Assembly: GCF_037038585.1 (NCBI RefSeq)
Contig: NC_092520.1
Span: 144,769,104 to 144,833,103 of the forward strand
Length of the DNA stretch: 64,000 nt
Direction: 5' to 3'
DNA from: Patagioenas fasciata
Lineage: Eukaryota > Chordata > Aves > Columbiformes > Columbidae
Positions 25,425 through 38,742 of the stretch are shown one piece after another. Position numbers and translations under genes: made by a program. Each line of letters opens with the position of its first letter. Position 1 is the first letter of the stretch. Under the pieces are notes generated by a model that made no database searches, had not been told where the DNA came from, and saw only the letters and a list, made by a program, of their open reading frames with translations.

Positions 25425-28400
25425 GCTGCTGTTATTTATTTAATTCAAAGCCCCTGGACACATCCAGACTGATCTGCTGTGAATTGCTTCTTTGTTGCTA
25501 GTTCTAGCAAAGTTGATTTCAGATTGCTGATTCATCTAATGGGTTTGGATTACTCTTGTTATCCTTTCAGATAACGGGCCATTGAGCCTGCAAACAAGTT
25601 TGCTGTCTGCTGCCATCAGCTGATTTACTTCACATTTCTAAAATTAAGTAGTTCTAGTTTTGGGGGTTTGTGCCTATAGCAAAAGTGAGAACTTCATGAA
25701 AATGAAAGCAGCAAAACACTCTTTTGGTCAACAACCAACACAAATGTTGCTAATGAAATCTAGTCCTGTATGCAGGAACGAGTTAATCCTGGAATAACTC
25801 AATAGTTTGACTTTAACCATGGCTGCTGATTCTGCTGCTTGGCTTTAGGTGAAATTGTTACATAAAAAAAAAAACCAAAACGTAAAAACCAGTGGCAATA
25901 GCAACAAAGTGCAGTGTTTGCTGGCAGACTTCGCAAGCCCCTTCAATGCAGGAAGCAATAGATTATAAACAAGTTTTATTTTAATCCCTGGAGGACATAT
26001 GTGAGAGTCCAAGAGCAAGACCTATTTTTCTCAAAATCTTTCAGAGAATAAAGGTCTTGAGATCCCAATACAATATCAAAGAGATCGGCCAGTAAAGAAA
26101 AACTATCTGTTCCTGGCAACACATCAAAACATTTCCCACAAGTTTATAGTTGTCCAACTGATTATCAAAGAAAAGAGTTTTCATTGGGTTTGGGACTTTT
26201 TAGTGTCAAGAGGTGCTGTTGATTCTGGGATGCCTAGTATTTTCAAGTATGCCCAACAAAGGACTGCTGAGGGAACATAAATGGTCCTTACTATGTGAAA
26301 TGTGTTATCTCTGGGATATTTTATGTGTAAACTGGTCTTTCTGTGAGCAAAATGATTAGTGGTATGCCCAATGCAGGCAGCCATTATGCACACAGAAGCT
26401 TCTATTTGCACATCCCAGCATGTGCACACAAAATGAGCATAAATATATTTTCTGTGAAAAAAACTAATGTCTAATTCTTAAAAGTATGAGTCCATTAATT
26501 TCTACTGTGCTCACCATGAACACATCAGGATAGTTTATTTTCACACTTTTTTAGGTAGTGAAATATCTTGCTCTGAAGCAATGAAAGGTTTAGTGGCTGA
26601 GATAATTTGTGGCTTAGCTCTGAAGGTATCCAGGAGCCAGTCGTATGATCTCTCATTTGTAAAAATGTAAAGTAGAGGAGCTGAAGTCACAGAACAAGGT
26701 CTTCTTGTGACATAAGCAAATGCAGAAAATAGAAAAAGAAGACCTGCTCTATATATCTGTGTGACTGAAGCCTCCACAATGTTAACTATGTCACTGGATG
26801 AATGTAAATTTCTATCTATCCTAGTAAACACACTGAGTAGAAATGCACGATTTACCAGAAATGCAGCACTTTCACTGACTCAGCTTTTGGCAAGCTGATG
26901 AGGAAAATAATGGCAAAACCATGTTTATGCCCATATCAGTGAAGTTAAACCAAACTTCTGGCAGCAGCAGCTCTGCGAAGTGCCAGGTTCTGTGGCACTG
27001 TGTCTCATGGCTGGGTATGTGGGTCTCCCCTCTCTCTCTTTTCTTCCCTCTGTTCTCATCTCCTGCCCCGCTTGCTCTGCTGTCTCCAGGCCAATGACAA
27101 AGTGACACAGGGACAGCTGCAGGGGAGCAGCTCTTCTTCCCATGCTGGGTCACCCAGCAGCCAGGGACAAATGCAAACACCTCATGGGTTTGCTCATAGC
27201 CATTGTGTGTGCTGGGCTGGGAGCTGGGGTTTCAAACTGTGTGGGGATTCAAAGAAAATGAGCCAAATGCAGGAAGGAGTCTTGTGGCTCTAAATTAAAC
27301 CTTCATTTGGAAGGTCAACTGCAAATGCTTCAGATCTCCTAGACAGTCATGAGGTCAAGCTGTGGCTGGGAAACCATCAGCATGGCCAGGGCTGTGCAGG
27401 AGTGCTGGGGAGGGATTTCTGCTGAAGAGTGCTCCTGCCTGTGAGAAACACAGTGTCTCTGGGAGGACAAGTGCAGGTATTTTGACAAATCTTCCTTGAT
27501 GTCAGCTTAAGCTTTAACTCAGATGATGCTGTAAAGCCTCTTCCCTCTTCATGCACAGTCTTGCCATCCAAGCTGAGGTGATTTGTGGTCCATATTTGCC
27601 CTTCACACAGGCTAGTAGTGTGTCTACTTCCCTGAGATGACCAAAGTGGTCACTTGAATGCTGATAATCCCCCAGACAGAAAAGCTGTAGTTTCTTCCCA
27701 CTATCTCTCCCTCTTCCCCCACAACTTCCCTCTGACCATTGCAGAAGTCATCAGGGGAGCACCTCAGTTCTCAGCAGCACAAAACCGATGATGTTTTGGC
27801 AATACACAGCTGTTCATGAAACTCCATGCAGAAGTTGATGCTTGCACGTGACTTTGCAGAGTTGCTGGACTAACCATAACACCTGGGATAACTCTGCAGC
27901 AACCATGGGGTGCCTATTGCCCTCCTGTCTTTTCCCCACACCCCTTAGTCCTGGTCCTGGTCCTTCCTGAGCTGGAAGCACTGAGCTAGATGGCTGTTTG
28001 GACTTGAGCACTGCTGTAGCTGGGCATGAGCAAGCCCCAGCACAGCTGCACGGGGCAAGCCTGCAGGGAGGCTGATCCCAGCACAGCTGGCCTGGCCACC
28101 CAGAAGGATCTGTCCCCACAACTGCTTTGTGCATGAAGAACTTCTGAGCCACCACTCAGCACAACCCACCCTAAATATATCCCAGACAAAATACTGGTGG
28201 TCCCAATATTCAAAACCTGTCACTTAAAGGTCATGCTCCTACAGAAATGATGTCCTTAGCGAGGCTGCAGCACATCTCACTTCAGAAGACAGGAGATTTC
28301 AGGAAAACTCAGCTCTGACAGTGGGCTACACTTACTTGAAGCGTTGCCAAAAACGTGATGAGTTATTACAATATTTGCAAAGCTCCTATGTCGTAGCTTC

Positions 28401-29670
28401 CCTGTTGCCCTCTTAAATGCAAATGCTTCTGTTCTCTGTCACAAAGAGTGCTGCCATTTTGCTGCAGTGGTAGGAAGCCCAGGCTGTTGAGATAGGAGTC
28501 GGAGTTTGGCAGGAGATCTGTGTGAGCAGGGAGTGAAAAAAAAAACCCAAGGTGGAAACGTGCCAGCAGGAAAATTACAGCGTACTGAGAAAGCGGCAGT
28601 GCAAAATTTATGAAAGCAAGGGGGCAAAGCCCTTTTCAAATGTCCGCCCTTACAAGAGTAAGGTAAAGGTGGATGATTTGCTGGGAATTTAGCTTGTTTG
28701 GTGTGAAAGCCACTTCACGGCGGTCACTGCTGTTAGGCGTAGCAGACGGTTTTGTTAATGGCACGAAGCGAGTCCCAGCTTTCACAGCAGAGCATGCAGT
28801 TTTGCAGATTACTGTGAATGCTGACCCTCAAAACTGATTTTTAACTGTATTTCATCCTCAGTGAGTCAACCTGCATTCCTCGCGACTGAATTCCTGGGAA
28901 ATCAACACCATGGAGAAATTCAGCCAGTGATTTTCACAAGGCTGTTTCCTATGCAAATAGTGTCTTTCCAAGGACTAGATTAAATTTTATTTTTCTGCAC
29001 GTCTATTTCTTCATGTATGCTAGCCATTTTAAATGGTAAATTAACCAGCTCTGGATATACAATACTAAAATAATAGAAGGGTTCAATTTTTTTCTGTAAA
29101 TGGTTTTGACTAAATCATACTGCCTACTGATTTGCTTTTAGTGATGTAAAAGGTACTCAGAATTTTCTACTTTCCTTCTAAAAACAAAGTGCAGTTAACG
29201 CCCTGAATTTCCAGACTTTGATTTTTTAAAGCCTTTTACTAAAAGTGTGTTTATTTAAACCAAAATATTTTCTAAGGAAATAAAATGTCAGTTTCAAGTT
29301 TCTATTAAAAAGGAAGAAAAGTAAGAGAAAATCAATAAAAGAGATCCCTCCCTGCTCTGCTGTCCCATTCATAATTGCAATTTTTTAATCAGCTCATCAA
29401 CAATGGCAAATAAAGGCCTGTATCCCAAGCATCTGTGACTTAAACTAGCAACATGGCATGATAAAGTGTGCAATTACACTAGGTTTACACACTTTTCAAA
29501 GAGGCAAAAACTCTTGGCCATGTGCCATGTCTTACAAGGTGGGAGAGGGATCTGGGGACACGTCGGGGTGACTGCTGGGGGGACAGCCCAACCTCCCACC
29601 CACCTCGATGGGTGCAGGCTCAAGTTACTCACCCTGCCTTTCCGCTTCTGCCTTTAACACTTACAGCACC

Positions 29671-29689
29671 TATATATATATATATATAA
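29671..29689. repeat. (TA)n microsatellite
   Basis: Nine TA units flanked by non-repetitive sequence. Confidence 0.9.
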
Positions 29690-32600
29690 TTTTCCCGTTT
29701 GCCAGGTTTAACAAAGCAACTGGCTACAGTTTTCACAGTTTCCTTCATGATTTAAAATGACGTTTTTATTTGTCCAACAAAACTTTGAATGTGGCTTAAC
29801 CATCCCCTCTGCCACCAATCTGCATCCTCCACAAAACAAATAATATTTAGGAGTCAATTCATACTTCACCAGGCAAATATAATCAAAGTCACTGCAGGCT
29901 CTGATGCCAAAGGGGGAAGAAAACCACCAAAACAAAGGGAAAAAACCCCAAACACGCCACCCCCCTGCCCGCCAGCCCATTCCTGGGACAGAACAGAGTG
30001 CTTTGTACTCCACTCAGCTGTTTTGGCTGCAGTGTTGGCGGTGGATTTGTGTGCAGGTACAGTGACCTGCTGCTTCTGCTGCTGCTGCTAAACCATTTGG
30101 GGATGGCAATCCCCTGGGAACAGTGGATGGATGCGTCTCCCTGGCTCAGCCCAGCAGGATGGCTCCTCTTTGCCCCCCACCTGCCATGGCGTTGCACATC
30201 GGTGCATGCCAGCGTATATGTGTGCATTACTAGGGAAGTATTAAAAAAAGAAAAAAAAAAAAAGGAAACATTTTCAGGGACTGCACAGAAAATGGCGCAA
30301 GAGTTGCTAGAGCAGTGTGCATACGCTTGAGAGGAATCCCTTTCAGTTCCTCTTTTCTTCAGCTTTATTTAAAAAGGGTTTGAAGGCTGGTTTAATTACG
30401 AAAACCAGCTCTCTAGACACCAAACAAAACGGCAGCCTAGCCTAAGTTGGCACCAGGACAGATGCATATTTTGCTCACTTCTCCATGCCAATCGGCTGTA
30501 GTTCATCCAGTATGTCAATCCAAGTTGGTTGTCTGAAATCCAAGTTTAGTGGCCTGAAAATATCCTGGTCTGGCTTTGTTTCGTGTGGTAAACAGCTTGT
30601 TCAGTCTCTTTCTTCAACGTTCAAAACAAAAATCAAAAAACCCGTTACTACATGTTATGGTAATAGCCTCTCTTTGCATTTCATCTCACTGCAGGATTTC
30701 CTTTTTTTTTTTTTCTCTCCTCTGTATATTCTGACCATGAAACACTGGCAAAACACATTGCTTTTTTTAGAGATAGATGATAGGCTTGATTCTGCCGGGC
30801 ACTGAGCTCTGGTGAATGGGTTCAGAGCTAAGACTGAAAGGACCCGAGTCCTTCAACAAAGCTGTTGGAGGGGGGGTGTTTGAAGCTTGCAGCTCTGCCA
30901 GCTCCTCCGAGCTGCCTGGCCATCTCCTCGCTTCGTCTCAAACCCCTTGCAGCCACCCGCAGAAGCAGGGAGGGCTCAGGGATGGCGGCAGTGGCTTTGC
31001 AAAGCCCGGTCTGCTCAGGGGCTTCTAGAGCCCAGTGGCGTCTTGGGGTTCAGTGCCTCCCCCTCCTCTTATAGAGGTTTTGCAGGACAATGTGCATAAG
31101 GCAAGAATAGCAAGCGGTATCAGGGAGGGTTTATCGTGATTTGTCATTGATGCAAATTCCTTCACCTCCCTTCCCCCCCCTCTGCCATTTTAGTACAAAT
31201 AAAGGGGCCCAGGCTCCCTAGTCAGCCAGAAGGATCGGGACTGCCAAAAGAAAACAAATCCAATGCGGGGAGTCTGCCCACAAAGCACGGCTTAGTCAGT
31301 ATTGCGGAGATGACAAAAAAACAAACAGCCTCCTGAATACCAGCGATGGAATATGGTTTCCTTGATAATTAAATTCAAGCAAGGACTCATCTCTCCTGAT
31401 TTCCTACTGGCTATTTCCTCCCAAAGGAAATTGAACATCTCTGAAAATCTGAAATCGGGTCTCTGCTCACCAGCTTTCTAAGCAAAAGCAATGGCTTTTC
31501 ACAGGGTACAGCTAAAACTCATGAGATGGTTAACAAGTCAGTCATCTAGTTTCTACCTTTCCCAACAGCTTTTCAATTGACCCAGTGTTTAGTGGTATAT
31601 TTAAGAGTCAAGTGGAGAAAGAGAAAAAGACAGGTAGAATGTGAAGGGATGAAATAAATATATAGCTTGTGAAAACGGAGGTTAAAAATGTCAGGGAATC
31701 TGGAGAAATCCCTAGGAAATAAGAAATATCCCCAGCTGTTCCCTTTCTTCTCCCACCTTCCTAGTAAGAAGTTGTATGGTGTTCAAACAACCCAACAGCA
31801 TGCCGCCTTTTAATTATCATTCTTCTGTGCTTCATATGGGCACTTCACATAGTGGAAGTGCTGGGCAAATATTAACTTTGACTCATCTGAACCTCCAGTT
31901 TAAAACAAAGAAACCTGGGAGGTGTGGGGAAGCAAACACTGGGAGAAAAGATCGGTTACAGCTATTTACCCCATCAGTGAGCCTGACTGCAGAAAAATAT
32001 ATCATCATCTGTGGAGGTGAATTTGACTGGGCTAACAACACTGTAAAGTCACATGTGCTATATTGCCATGTATTGCCCCCGAGCAATTCCCTGCTTTACA
32101 TTTGCACTTAAAGACCATACGAACAGAAACAGAATAACTGCAAGCAGCCTCTCTCTGTCCTGGTCTGCAGTATGTGTGCTTTTCTAAATGCGCTTTTCCT
32201 TTTCCAAATGGCAGGGCAGGGGAATGGTGTGGGTATTGCACCTACTTCAGAGCAGCGTCTCTGTTAAACTCAGCAGGTTTGGTCAAAAGTGAATCACCAG
32301 CAACAGGCAAGAAGCTGTGCCCTGCCATGCCGGCTGGGATGGAAAGGCGCAGAGGCAGCATCGCTAGGGAAAACATCATCCTGTTTTCTGAAAATGGAGC
32401 ATTTCTGAGACCTGGGTTATCTGTTCTGCTGCAGTGGGTGGAGAGGGTTGTGGGGAGCAGGAGGGGAGGGCACTCCGGGCAGGTCTGGGAGGCATCATGC
32501 ACGCACAGCCCAGGGGACCTGCCAACCCCACCGTGCAGCAGAGCCCAGGGCAGGGCGGGCGGGGTTAATCCTGACCACAGCACACACTTCCTCTTTACCC

Positions 32601-33069
32601 TCCCCTAACAAGAAAAAAAAAGCTGATTTCCTGCAAGGGGATGACTTTGCGGTGCTCTGAGCAACTCTCCCAGTGGCTAGGGGATTTTCTAGGTATCTGG
32701 GCTGGGAGACTTCGAAAGCATGTGTTTTTTCCACTGAAAAGTACTCTCAGTATTTCGTGGGTTCGCTTGCAGTTTAAATTGCTCCAATAAGGAACTTGCA
32801 GATTAATCTGGCTTCTGAACTATCCAGTTAGGATAACAGCACTGAAGGTTGGGGTCCTAAAGTGCATCTGTCTATTTGCACGCAGTGATCTGGAAATGCA
32901 CATCACCACATGTATACCTGGGTGAACTGAGAAAATGCCTGGTTGCTGGATAAGTCCAGTGGAACTTTTATCTCTTGTGACAGATGATTCATGATAAGCT
33001 GCATGCTGAAAATCATAGGTGCTTTATTCCTTCACTGTTTTCCAGTAAAAAGAGCAGCATCTGATAACT

Positions 33070-33127
33070 GAGGAGGAAAGAAGAGGAGGAAGAGGAAAGG
33101 AGAAGCAGAAGAGCAAAGAAAGGAGGA
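33070..33127 (+). repeat. Polypurine tract, GAGGAA-rich
   Basis: The first 36 bases (33070-33105) are all purine. A single C, seven more purines, another C and a further purine run then reach 33127. Long purine-pyrimidine asymmetric tracts can adopt triplex structures, and GGAA cores match ETS-type binding sites. Neither activity can be shown from sequence alone. Confidence 0.8.
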
Positions 33128-35427
33128 TGAGTGTTATTTGTCGCTGAAATCTTAGCAGGGGGCCTTGCTGTTACTTCACTGGAACTGGAAATTCTCTGCT
33201 CCCACCTTCAGGGAGGGGATGGTGAAGACTGAAAAAGCAGAGATCAGCCTTGGGTATGCAGGGTGTTGCTGTGTCACTGCCTGGCAGCCCTGCTGTCCCA
33301 GTAAGGTGTAGGCAGCCTGGGTTTGGAGGGCCAGTCCTTGTCAGCAGGAGGGTGGTAATGGGAACATGTCTCCTGGAGAACCGTGGGACCTCAGAGATAC
33401 TGACCCATCTCCGACACAGAAAGCGTTTGATACTAATCGGAAACAAAGGCAAAGGTAACTTGCTGCCCTAGGTGCAGAAAAACAGCTTTATTTAACAAGA
33501 AGCGCAGGCATCCAGGGGACAGAGAGGCTTGCAGGCTTGCCAAACTGAGGCTTTTTCTTTCTCAGCAGTACCTGGCAATTTTTGTTTGTCCGGATGCTGT
33601 CCATCCACAAAAGCTGCCCCCCTTCTCTGCTCTCGAGTTTCCCCCTAGGATTCGAATCTTAACACCTCTAAATGTAACTTGGCTTCCTTCCTAGAAGGAG
33701 CAAGGCTATGGGAAAGGGGTTGCACAGTGGCTATGCCCTGGTTCAGGACAGAGAGCAAACCTGCAAACCTTTTCAAGCCCAAATGCCAGCATGACAGGCA
33801 TTTACCATTATACAGGAGAGGGATTGTATGAGGATGGTGGGCAAGCTCAGCCAACACCCATTGCAGGGGAGACAATGAAAACTCTGTATTGGGAGTGAAT
33901 AAACAATTTACAGTCGCTGAAACCTCAGTAGTCAGCTTGCAACCCAAAGGCTAACACGTTTTCATTAAGCTCTCTGAAACTGCGAGAATTTTAGTCTTAA
34001 TTTTTGCTCAGTTTTCAGGAGCTTAACAAAAAAACCCAACTCCTTGTTTTGGAGCACTTGAGCTGTAGAGCTTTTAGACTTTTCTCTGCAATCATATGGA
34101 TGAGGAAGGTCCTTCTTATTTTGAAAGAAAGCTGAGATTCTTGCACAACCACTTCCCTGCAGGAGGTTGTGCGCTACCTCCCACCCTCAATCCCAACCCC
34201 AGTCCCCCACGTTCCTTGAGACTTGCAATTAAGTCTGTTGGCAATATAATTGTGATGGTTGGCAACCTAGTGTCACCAGAGGAGCTTCCACTCCCATTGT
34301 TGAAGGATTTGGGCTCCCTCTCTATTTCATATCTCCAATGATGTAGAAGGCATTGTGTTCCTTCTTTGTATAATAATGTTTTATTTGCATAGTAATGGAA
34401 ATATCTTCTCTGGCCCAAGTTTTGAGCTGTTAAAGAACTGGCAGATCCCATGCTAGAGGTGGATGCACTTCAGTGGTGGGAAAAAGTGATTTTCATAGTG
34501 TTCTGGCATGGTTCTTGTAAACTGAACATTTCTCTTTGAGGTCCATGGGAGTTTTTGCCTTCTCTAGACCTGCAGTGCAGGGCCGTCAGTTTGTAAAACA
34601 CCAAAAGAATGACTGAGAAGAATAATATAAGGAGGTTTGTTTGTCAGAGATTTTTTTTTGTCCTTATGTTTGGTTTCCCTTGAGATAATCAGAGTTGGCT
34701 TTTGCATCTCACACTTGAATCTTTTTCAAAACTATCTGCACTCAACAGGACACAACTTACTTTTACAGTTACACCATTGATGTACATTTTTTTGTACATT
34801 TGCACGTGCAAATGGTTATTTTGTGATTATTTTCTTACATAATTGATAATGACTTTGCTAATTGCACCACATGCAATTTAAAAACAGATCCTTTCCAAGG
34901 CCAAAGCTAACATTCAGGATGCAAACTTCATAAACCAACTTCAGCAGCCCTCTGCATCTGCGGACACTTAATTTCTGCTTGCCACGCTGTGACCCGTGTA
35001 GCTCTCTGTGTGGCTACACAGGAAACTGGTAGAGGAAACTGATGCAAGTGAAAGAGAATTCATAAAACAAAAATGGTTATTTTTCAGCAGGATCAGTTGC
35101 CTGACAAAGTTCATCACACAGTCCCATGAACAGCTGCGCTGGCACAGTGCAGAAGCTGGTGCAAGGGTGGCATGAAGTGGCCAAGGCTTCCTCTGCTGCT
35201 GTCAAGGAAAACGCAGCCTGAATTGCTTCTTGGATATTCCCACAATTTATGTCTGATGGCCTGTTTGCAAGGTCTTTTCCAAGGAAAGATCTCACCATCA
35301 AGGACTGAACAGAATATCAAAAGGAAGCATTAACACACCTGGATGTGTCTGTGGGCTGCTGCATCTCAGGCAGTCCTCAGGATGGTGCCCTGCTCTGGGC
35401 CTCAACAGGCTCTGGTGGATCAACAGA

Positions 35428-35845
35428 AATCATAGAATCATAGACTCACGGAGTAGTTTGGGTTGGAAGGGGCATTCAAAGGTCATCTAGTCCAACCCCC
35501 CTGCAATGAGCAGGGACACCTTCAACAAGATCAGATTGCTCAGAGCCCCATCCAGCCTGGCCTTGAATATTTCCAGGGATGGGGCATCTACCACCTCTTC
35601 GGGCAACCTGTTCCAGTATTTTACCACTCTCATTGTAAAAAATTTCTTCCATTTAAGAGATGAAGACTCCATGACAGCCAGTTTCCTCTGGCTCCTGCTT
35701 GTACAAGTTAGTCCATCAATGCCACTAAGGACAGGTTGTCCTGTAGTGGTGGCACAGTAATTTCCCAGTTTCTGTATGAGATCTACTGCACAACCTTGCA
35801 AGATCTCATGGGAAAACCACTGAGTTTCTTCCAGCTTATGCACTT
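35428..35845 (-). mobile_element. CR1 LINE 3' fragment, minus strand
   Basis: Read on the minus strand this is the end of a CR1 element. The plus-strand sequence starting CATAGAATCATAGACTCACG (35431-35450) is the complement of the octamer-type 3' end, and TTTGGGTTGGAAGGGGC follows it. Upstream on the minus strand the ORF2 C-terminus reads RVVKYWNRLPEEVVDAPSLE, then FKARLDGALSNLI, and stops at 35487-35489. It matches the 3' segment also present in the copy at 1836-3152, and keeps the NRLPEEVVDAPSLE block which that copy has lost. Identity with CR1 is clear to about 35650. Between 35650 and 35845 the frame stays open, but I do not recognise that part, so the 5' limit is uncertain. Confidence 0.88.
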
Positions 35846-35849
35846 TGCC

Positions 35850-38735
35850 TTGTCCTTCTTGTTATGCAATTCCAGTGAGAAGCTAAGTTTTTGCTGGTAT
35901 AATAATATTAAAAAAATAAAACAAAAAACAACCAACAACAACCAAAACAACCCAAAGGAAATTAAACCACAAACAACTATATTCAAAAAACAAAGGGTCT
36001 GGCTGGTGCCCAAGAAAACAAGGAAATTTAAAGATAAAGCAAGCTGTCCTTATTTCACCCTGTTGCGCCTGAGGATGGCTGGGGTTTCCAAAGAAGGCAA
36101 GCCACGGCATGTCCTGCTCTGCCAGGGAGCGGCCAGCAAAGGGCTGAGCCCTCCCCACAGATGAGCTGGACTTTCTCCCCCACTCCTTAATGGGAAAGTC
36201 ATGCAGCAACGTTGAAACCCAGACGGTGAAATCCAAAAGCCTTCCTAGCCATGTGTGCGGCTGGGATGGATTAGAACTAAATGAATGCTGGACTCACTGA
36301 CAGGACGTGGAAGAGAGGAAGACTTGGATGGGATGCACTTCCCTTGAACTTGATGGGTGCCCAGCTCCCTAGTCGAGGAGAGGGAGTGTTGACCAGCCAG
36401 CCTGTGCCAGTGGATGTTTGTCATGGTCAGGGAAGGGTGGAATGCATGTCTGAAAGCAAATGTCTTAAAATCATGAGGCTCTGGGTGTAGCCGAGGCTTC
36501 AGCTTTGATACCTCATCAAGTCAGAAGGAGAAAAATGGAAAGCAGCAAGGCCAGACCTATCTGGAGGTTTCCCATCCTGTGGTACCACATGACTCACACC
36601 GATGGATGGCCTGCCCTGGCCTCCCAAACTCAAGTGAGGGCAGGACAACCTACCCAAGCCAACAGAGTCACCTCTGCTCGTGTTCAGCCTGAACTGGCTT
36701 GTGGTGGTCAAAGGACATGGAGGGCAGTGGTGGGAGAATTAGCGAGGAACAAAAGCCCAAACAAAGGAACCCACTTTGTATGATCATTTGTTAGGCAAAT
36801 ACTTGCCTTGATTAATTTGTTTTACTGGTTTCATTATGATAACACTTGGCAGCACGGTTGGTGCATGCAATCCATGTTAATGGCCTCTTTCAACCTTGTA
36901 ACATCTTGGAGGAGCAAGTTGGCCCTTTTTAATTTTTATTCTTTTGTGATACCAGTTTTTCTACTACCATAGGCCTCCAGAGAAGCTAACTTTTATAATT
37001 TATATTCATAAGTCATTGTTAATTTAGCAAAATCTATTTCATTTATTCTTGAATACTTTGAATATCAAAGGATTTCCTCTATCTTCCTTCTGAGCCTACA
37101 TGACCCTGGTAAATGTCTGTGCTGTCATTCACAATGATATTAAAAGGCACAGGCAGTGACCTTGAATGTGAAGATGTGCCAAACCATTGGGAAACAATAT
37201 ATCATAACCCCATCTGTGACATCTGCATCCCTGAGAACACTTCTTGCAGGTGCATGTCCTAGTACAGAGTAAAATGCACATGTCTGATTTATATGTTCAC
37301 TTTGCTTGCTGAAATACCATTAAACAAAGGAACTGCATGCTTTTTTCCTTTTCCCACTGTCACATAAATTTAGGCTCTACTAGTTCCCCTGTGCTCACTT
37401 GGACCCCATCAATATAGCAAGTAATAAAGCCACTGAATAACAAACCCTTTCAAACCTGCTATTTCTTAAAGACAGAAATTGTTTCCAAGTGATCAGAACG
37501 TTTTGCTGACTTTTCTTTTTGATACAGTATGCCCTTTTCTACTCCAGGAATCAGAGATTGATTCAGGTCTGAGAGCCGACTTCATTTATAACCACAATTC
37601 TTGAAAGACAATTGGGTGCAAAGGCTACCATCTCCTTGCAGCCCCATTGGCAGAGCCAGATGCCCTGAAATCCCAAGCTTTTTGGCAGTTTGCAGTGGAG
37701 CTGGGAACCTAGAGGCCAGCTCTGAGAAAGCATTCATTGCTTTGAAAAACCAAGCTCCCCCTTAGGTTGCCAGCCAAGAACTACTGGGGAACCTTGACTT
37801 CCAAGTGGGGTGGGAACATGGGGAGCTGAATTAGGCCTCCCACGTACCAGCTGACAGCCTTAATTTCAGACCTGTTGATTATTCTGGGGTCTGGCTTTCT
37901 TTTTTTTGACATGCAACATTTCAAAAGGTCTCAGTTTCAACTCAACATGAATGAGGGAAATTTGTGGAAGCTTGAAAGAACTTGGCAGGATGGAAAAGCT
38001 CTTTCTCACCCATCTAAACTCTTCTGTTTTTCTCCTGGATGAGAGTAGTGGTTTTCAAGCTTATCTTACTTTTTCCCAGTGGAAGTGGAGACTCCTGCAC
38101 AGTGAAGTCATGAGAATAGCTTGCTTTTCTCACTTGTCTTTTGTTGAACCTTCAGAAGTTGTACACAGACCTCCCTGTGCTGGATACTGTTGAACAAGAG
38201 GGACCCATGCTAATATCCACTATGGGGACTGTTATGTTCAGTTTCTCCCAGAGGGACTCTTATTGTGCTCTTCAAATGTCTAGGTAAAGTTACTGACAGA
38301 TATTTAAAAGTACACCTTTTCTTATTTTGTCTGTAACAAATAAATGTACCTACCACCACCAGGAGAATCTCTAGCACCATTTTAAAGCCTCATTATTTGA
38401 GATGCTGATGTCCTGACTCCTACTGGGTCTTACCAGCTGCTAAATAAGAATACCTTTTACATTGATTCCTACTCATACAAATCACCAGAAGAGTGTAGTG
38501 CTGCCCAAGCCATTTCGCAATTGGGCCCTGCTACATGTTTTTCAGCAACCAGGTCACAATGCAGGAAACTATTAGAGTTAGTTTGAACTGTATACACGCA
38601 CAGTTAATGCTGCTAGGAAGTGCTTTCTCTAGAAAGTGCTTGTGTCCAGTGCTACTGTTTGCCAGGTAGTTTGCAGTGTGAACTTTCTTGAAGGAAGCCT
38701 CCTTTCAAGCCCAGTCTATGTATGGAAGCTGGCAT
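35850..38735. other. Non-coding stretch after the CR1 fragment
   Basis: An A-rich low-complexity patch (35905-35995, AAAACAAC-type units) lies next to the CR1 fragment. The remainder is unique AT-leaning sequence. No gene, splice pair or further repeat is recognised. Confidence 0.5.
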
Positions 38736-38742
38736 GGAGTCC

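Larger units (their letters stand above)
14668..35427. other. Long stretch with no supported gene
   Basis: All reading frames here are short. The longest, minus-strand 22809-23336, has no recognisable domain. Contents are simple repeats: a 16-base tandem at 15169-15216, (TA)n at 21289-21307 and 29671-29689, GTTTT and CAAA tracts, and T or A runs at 25102-25117 and 30243-30263. There is also a polypurine tract at 33070-33127 and some locally GC-richer segments (about 18300-18600, 19200-19950, 27950-28150, 32430-32580). None of the GC-rich segments is dense enough in CpG to call an island. Confidence 0.5.

Noticed and set aside
30998..31230. GC-richer patch with a TACAAATAAAGG TATA-like box
   Set aside because: No first exon or start-site context follows, and CpG density is not island-like.
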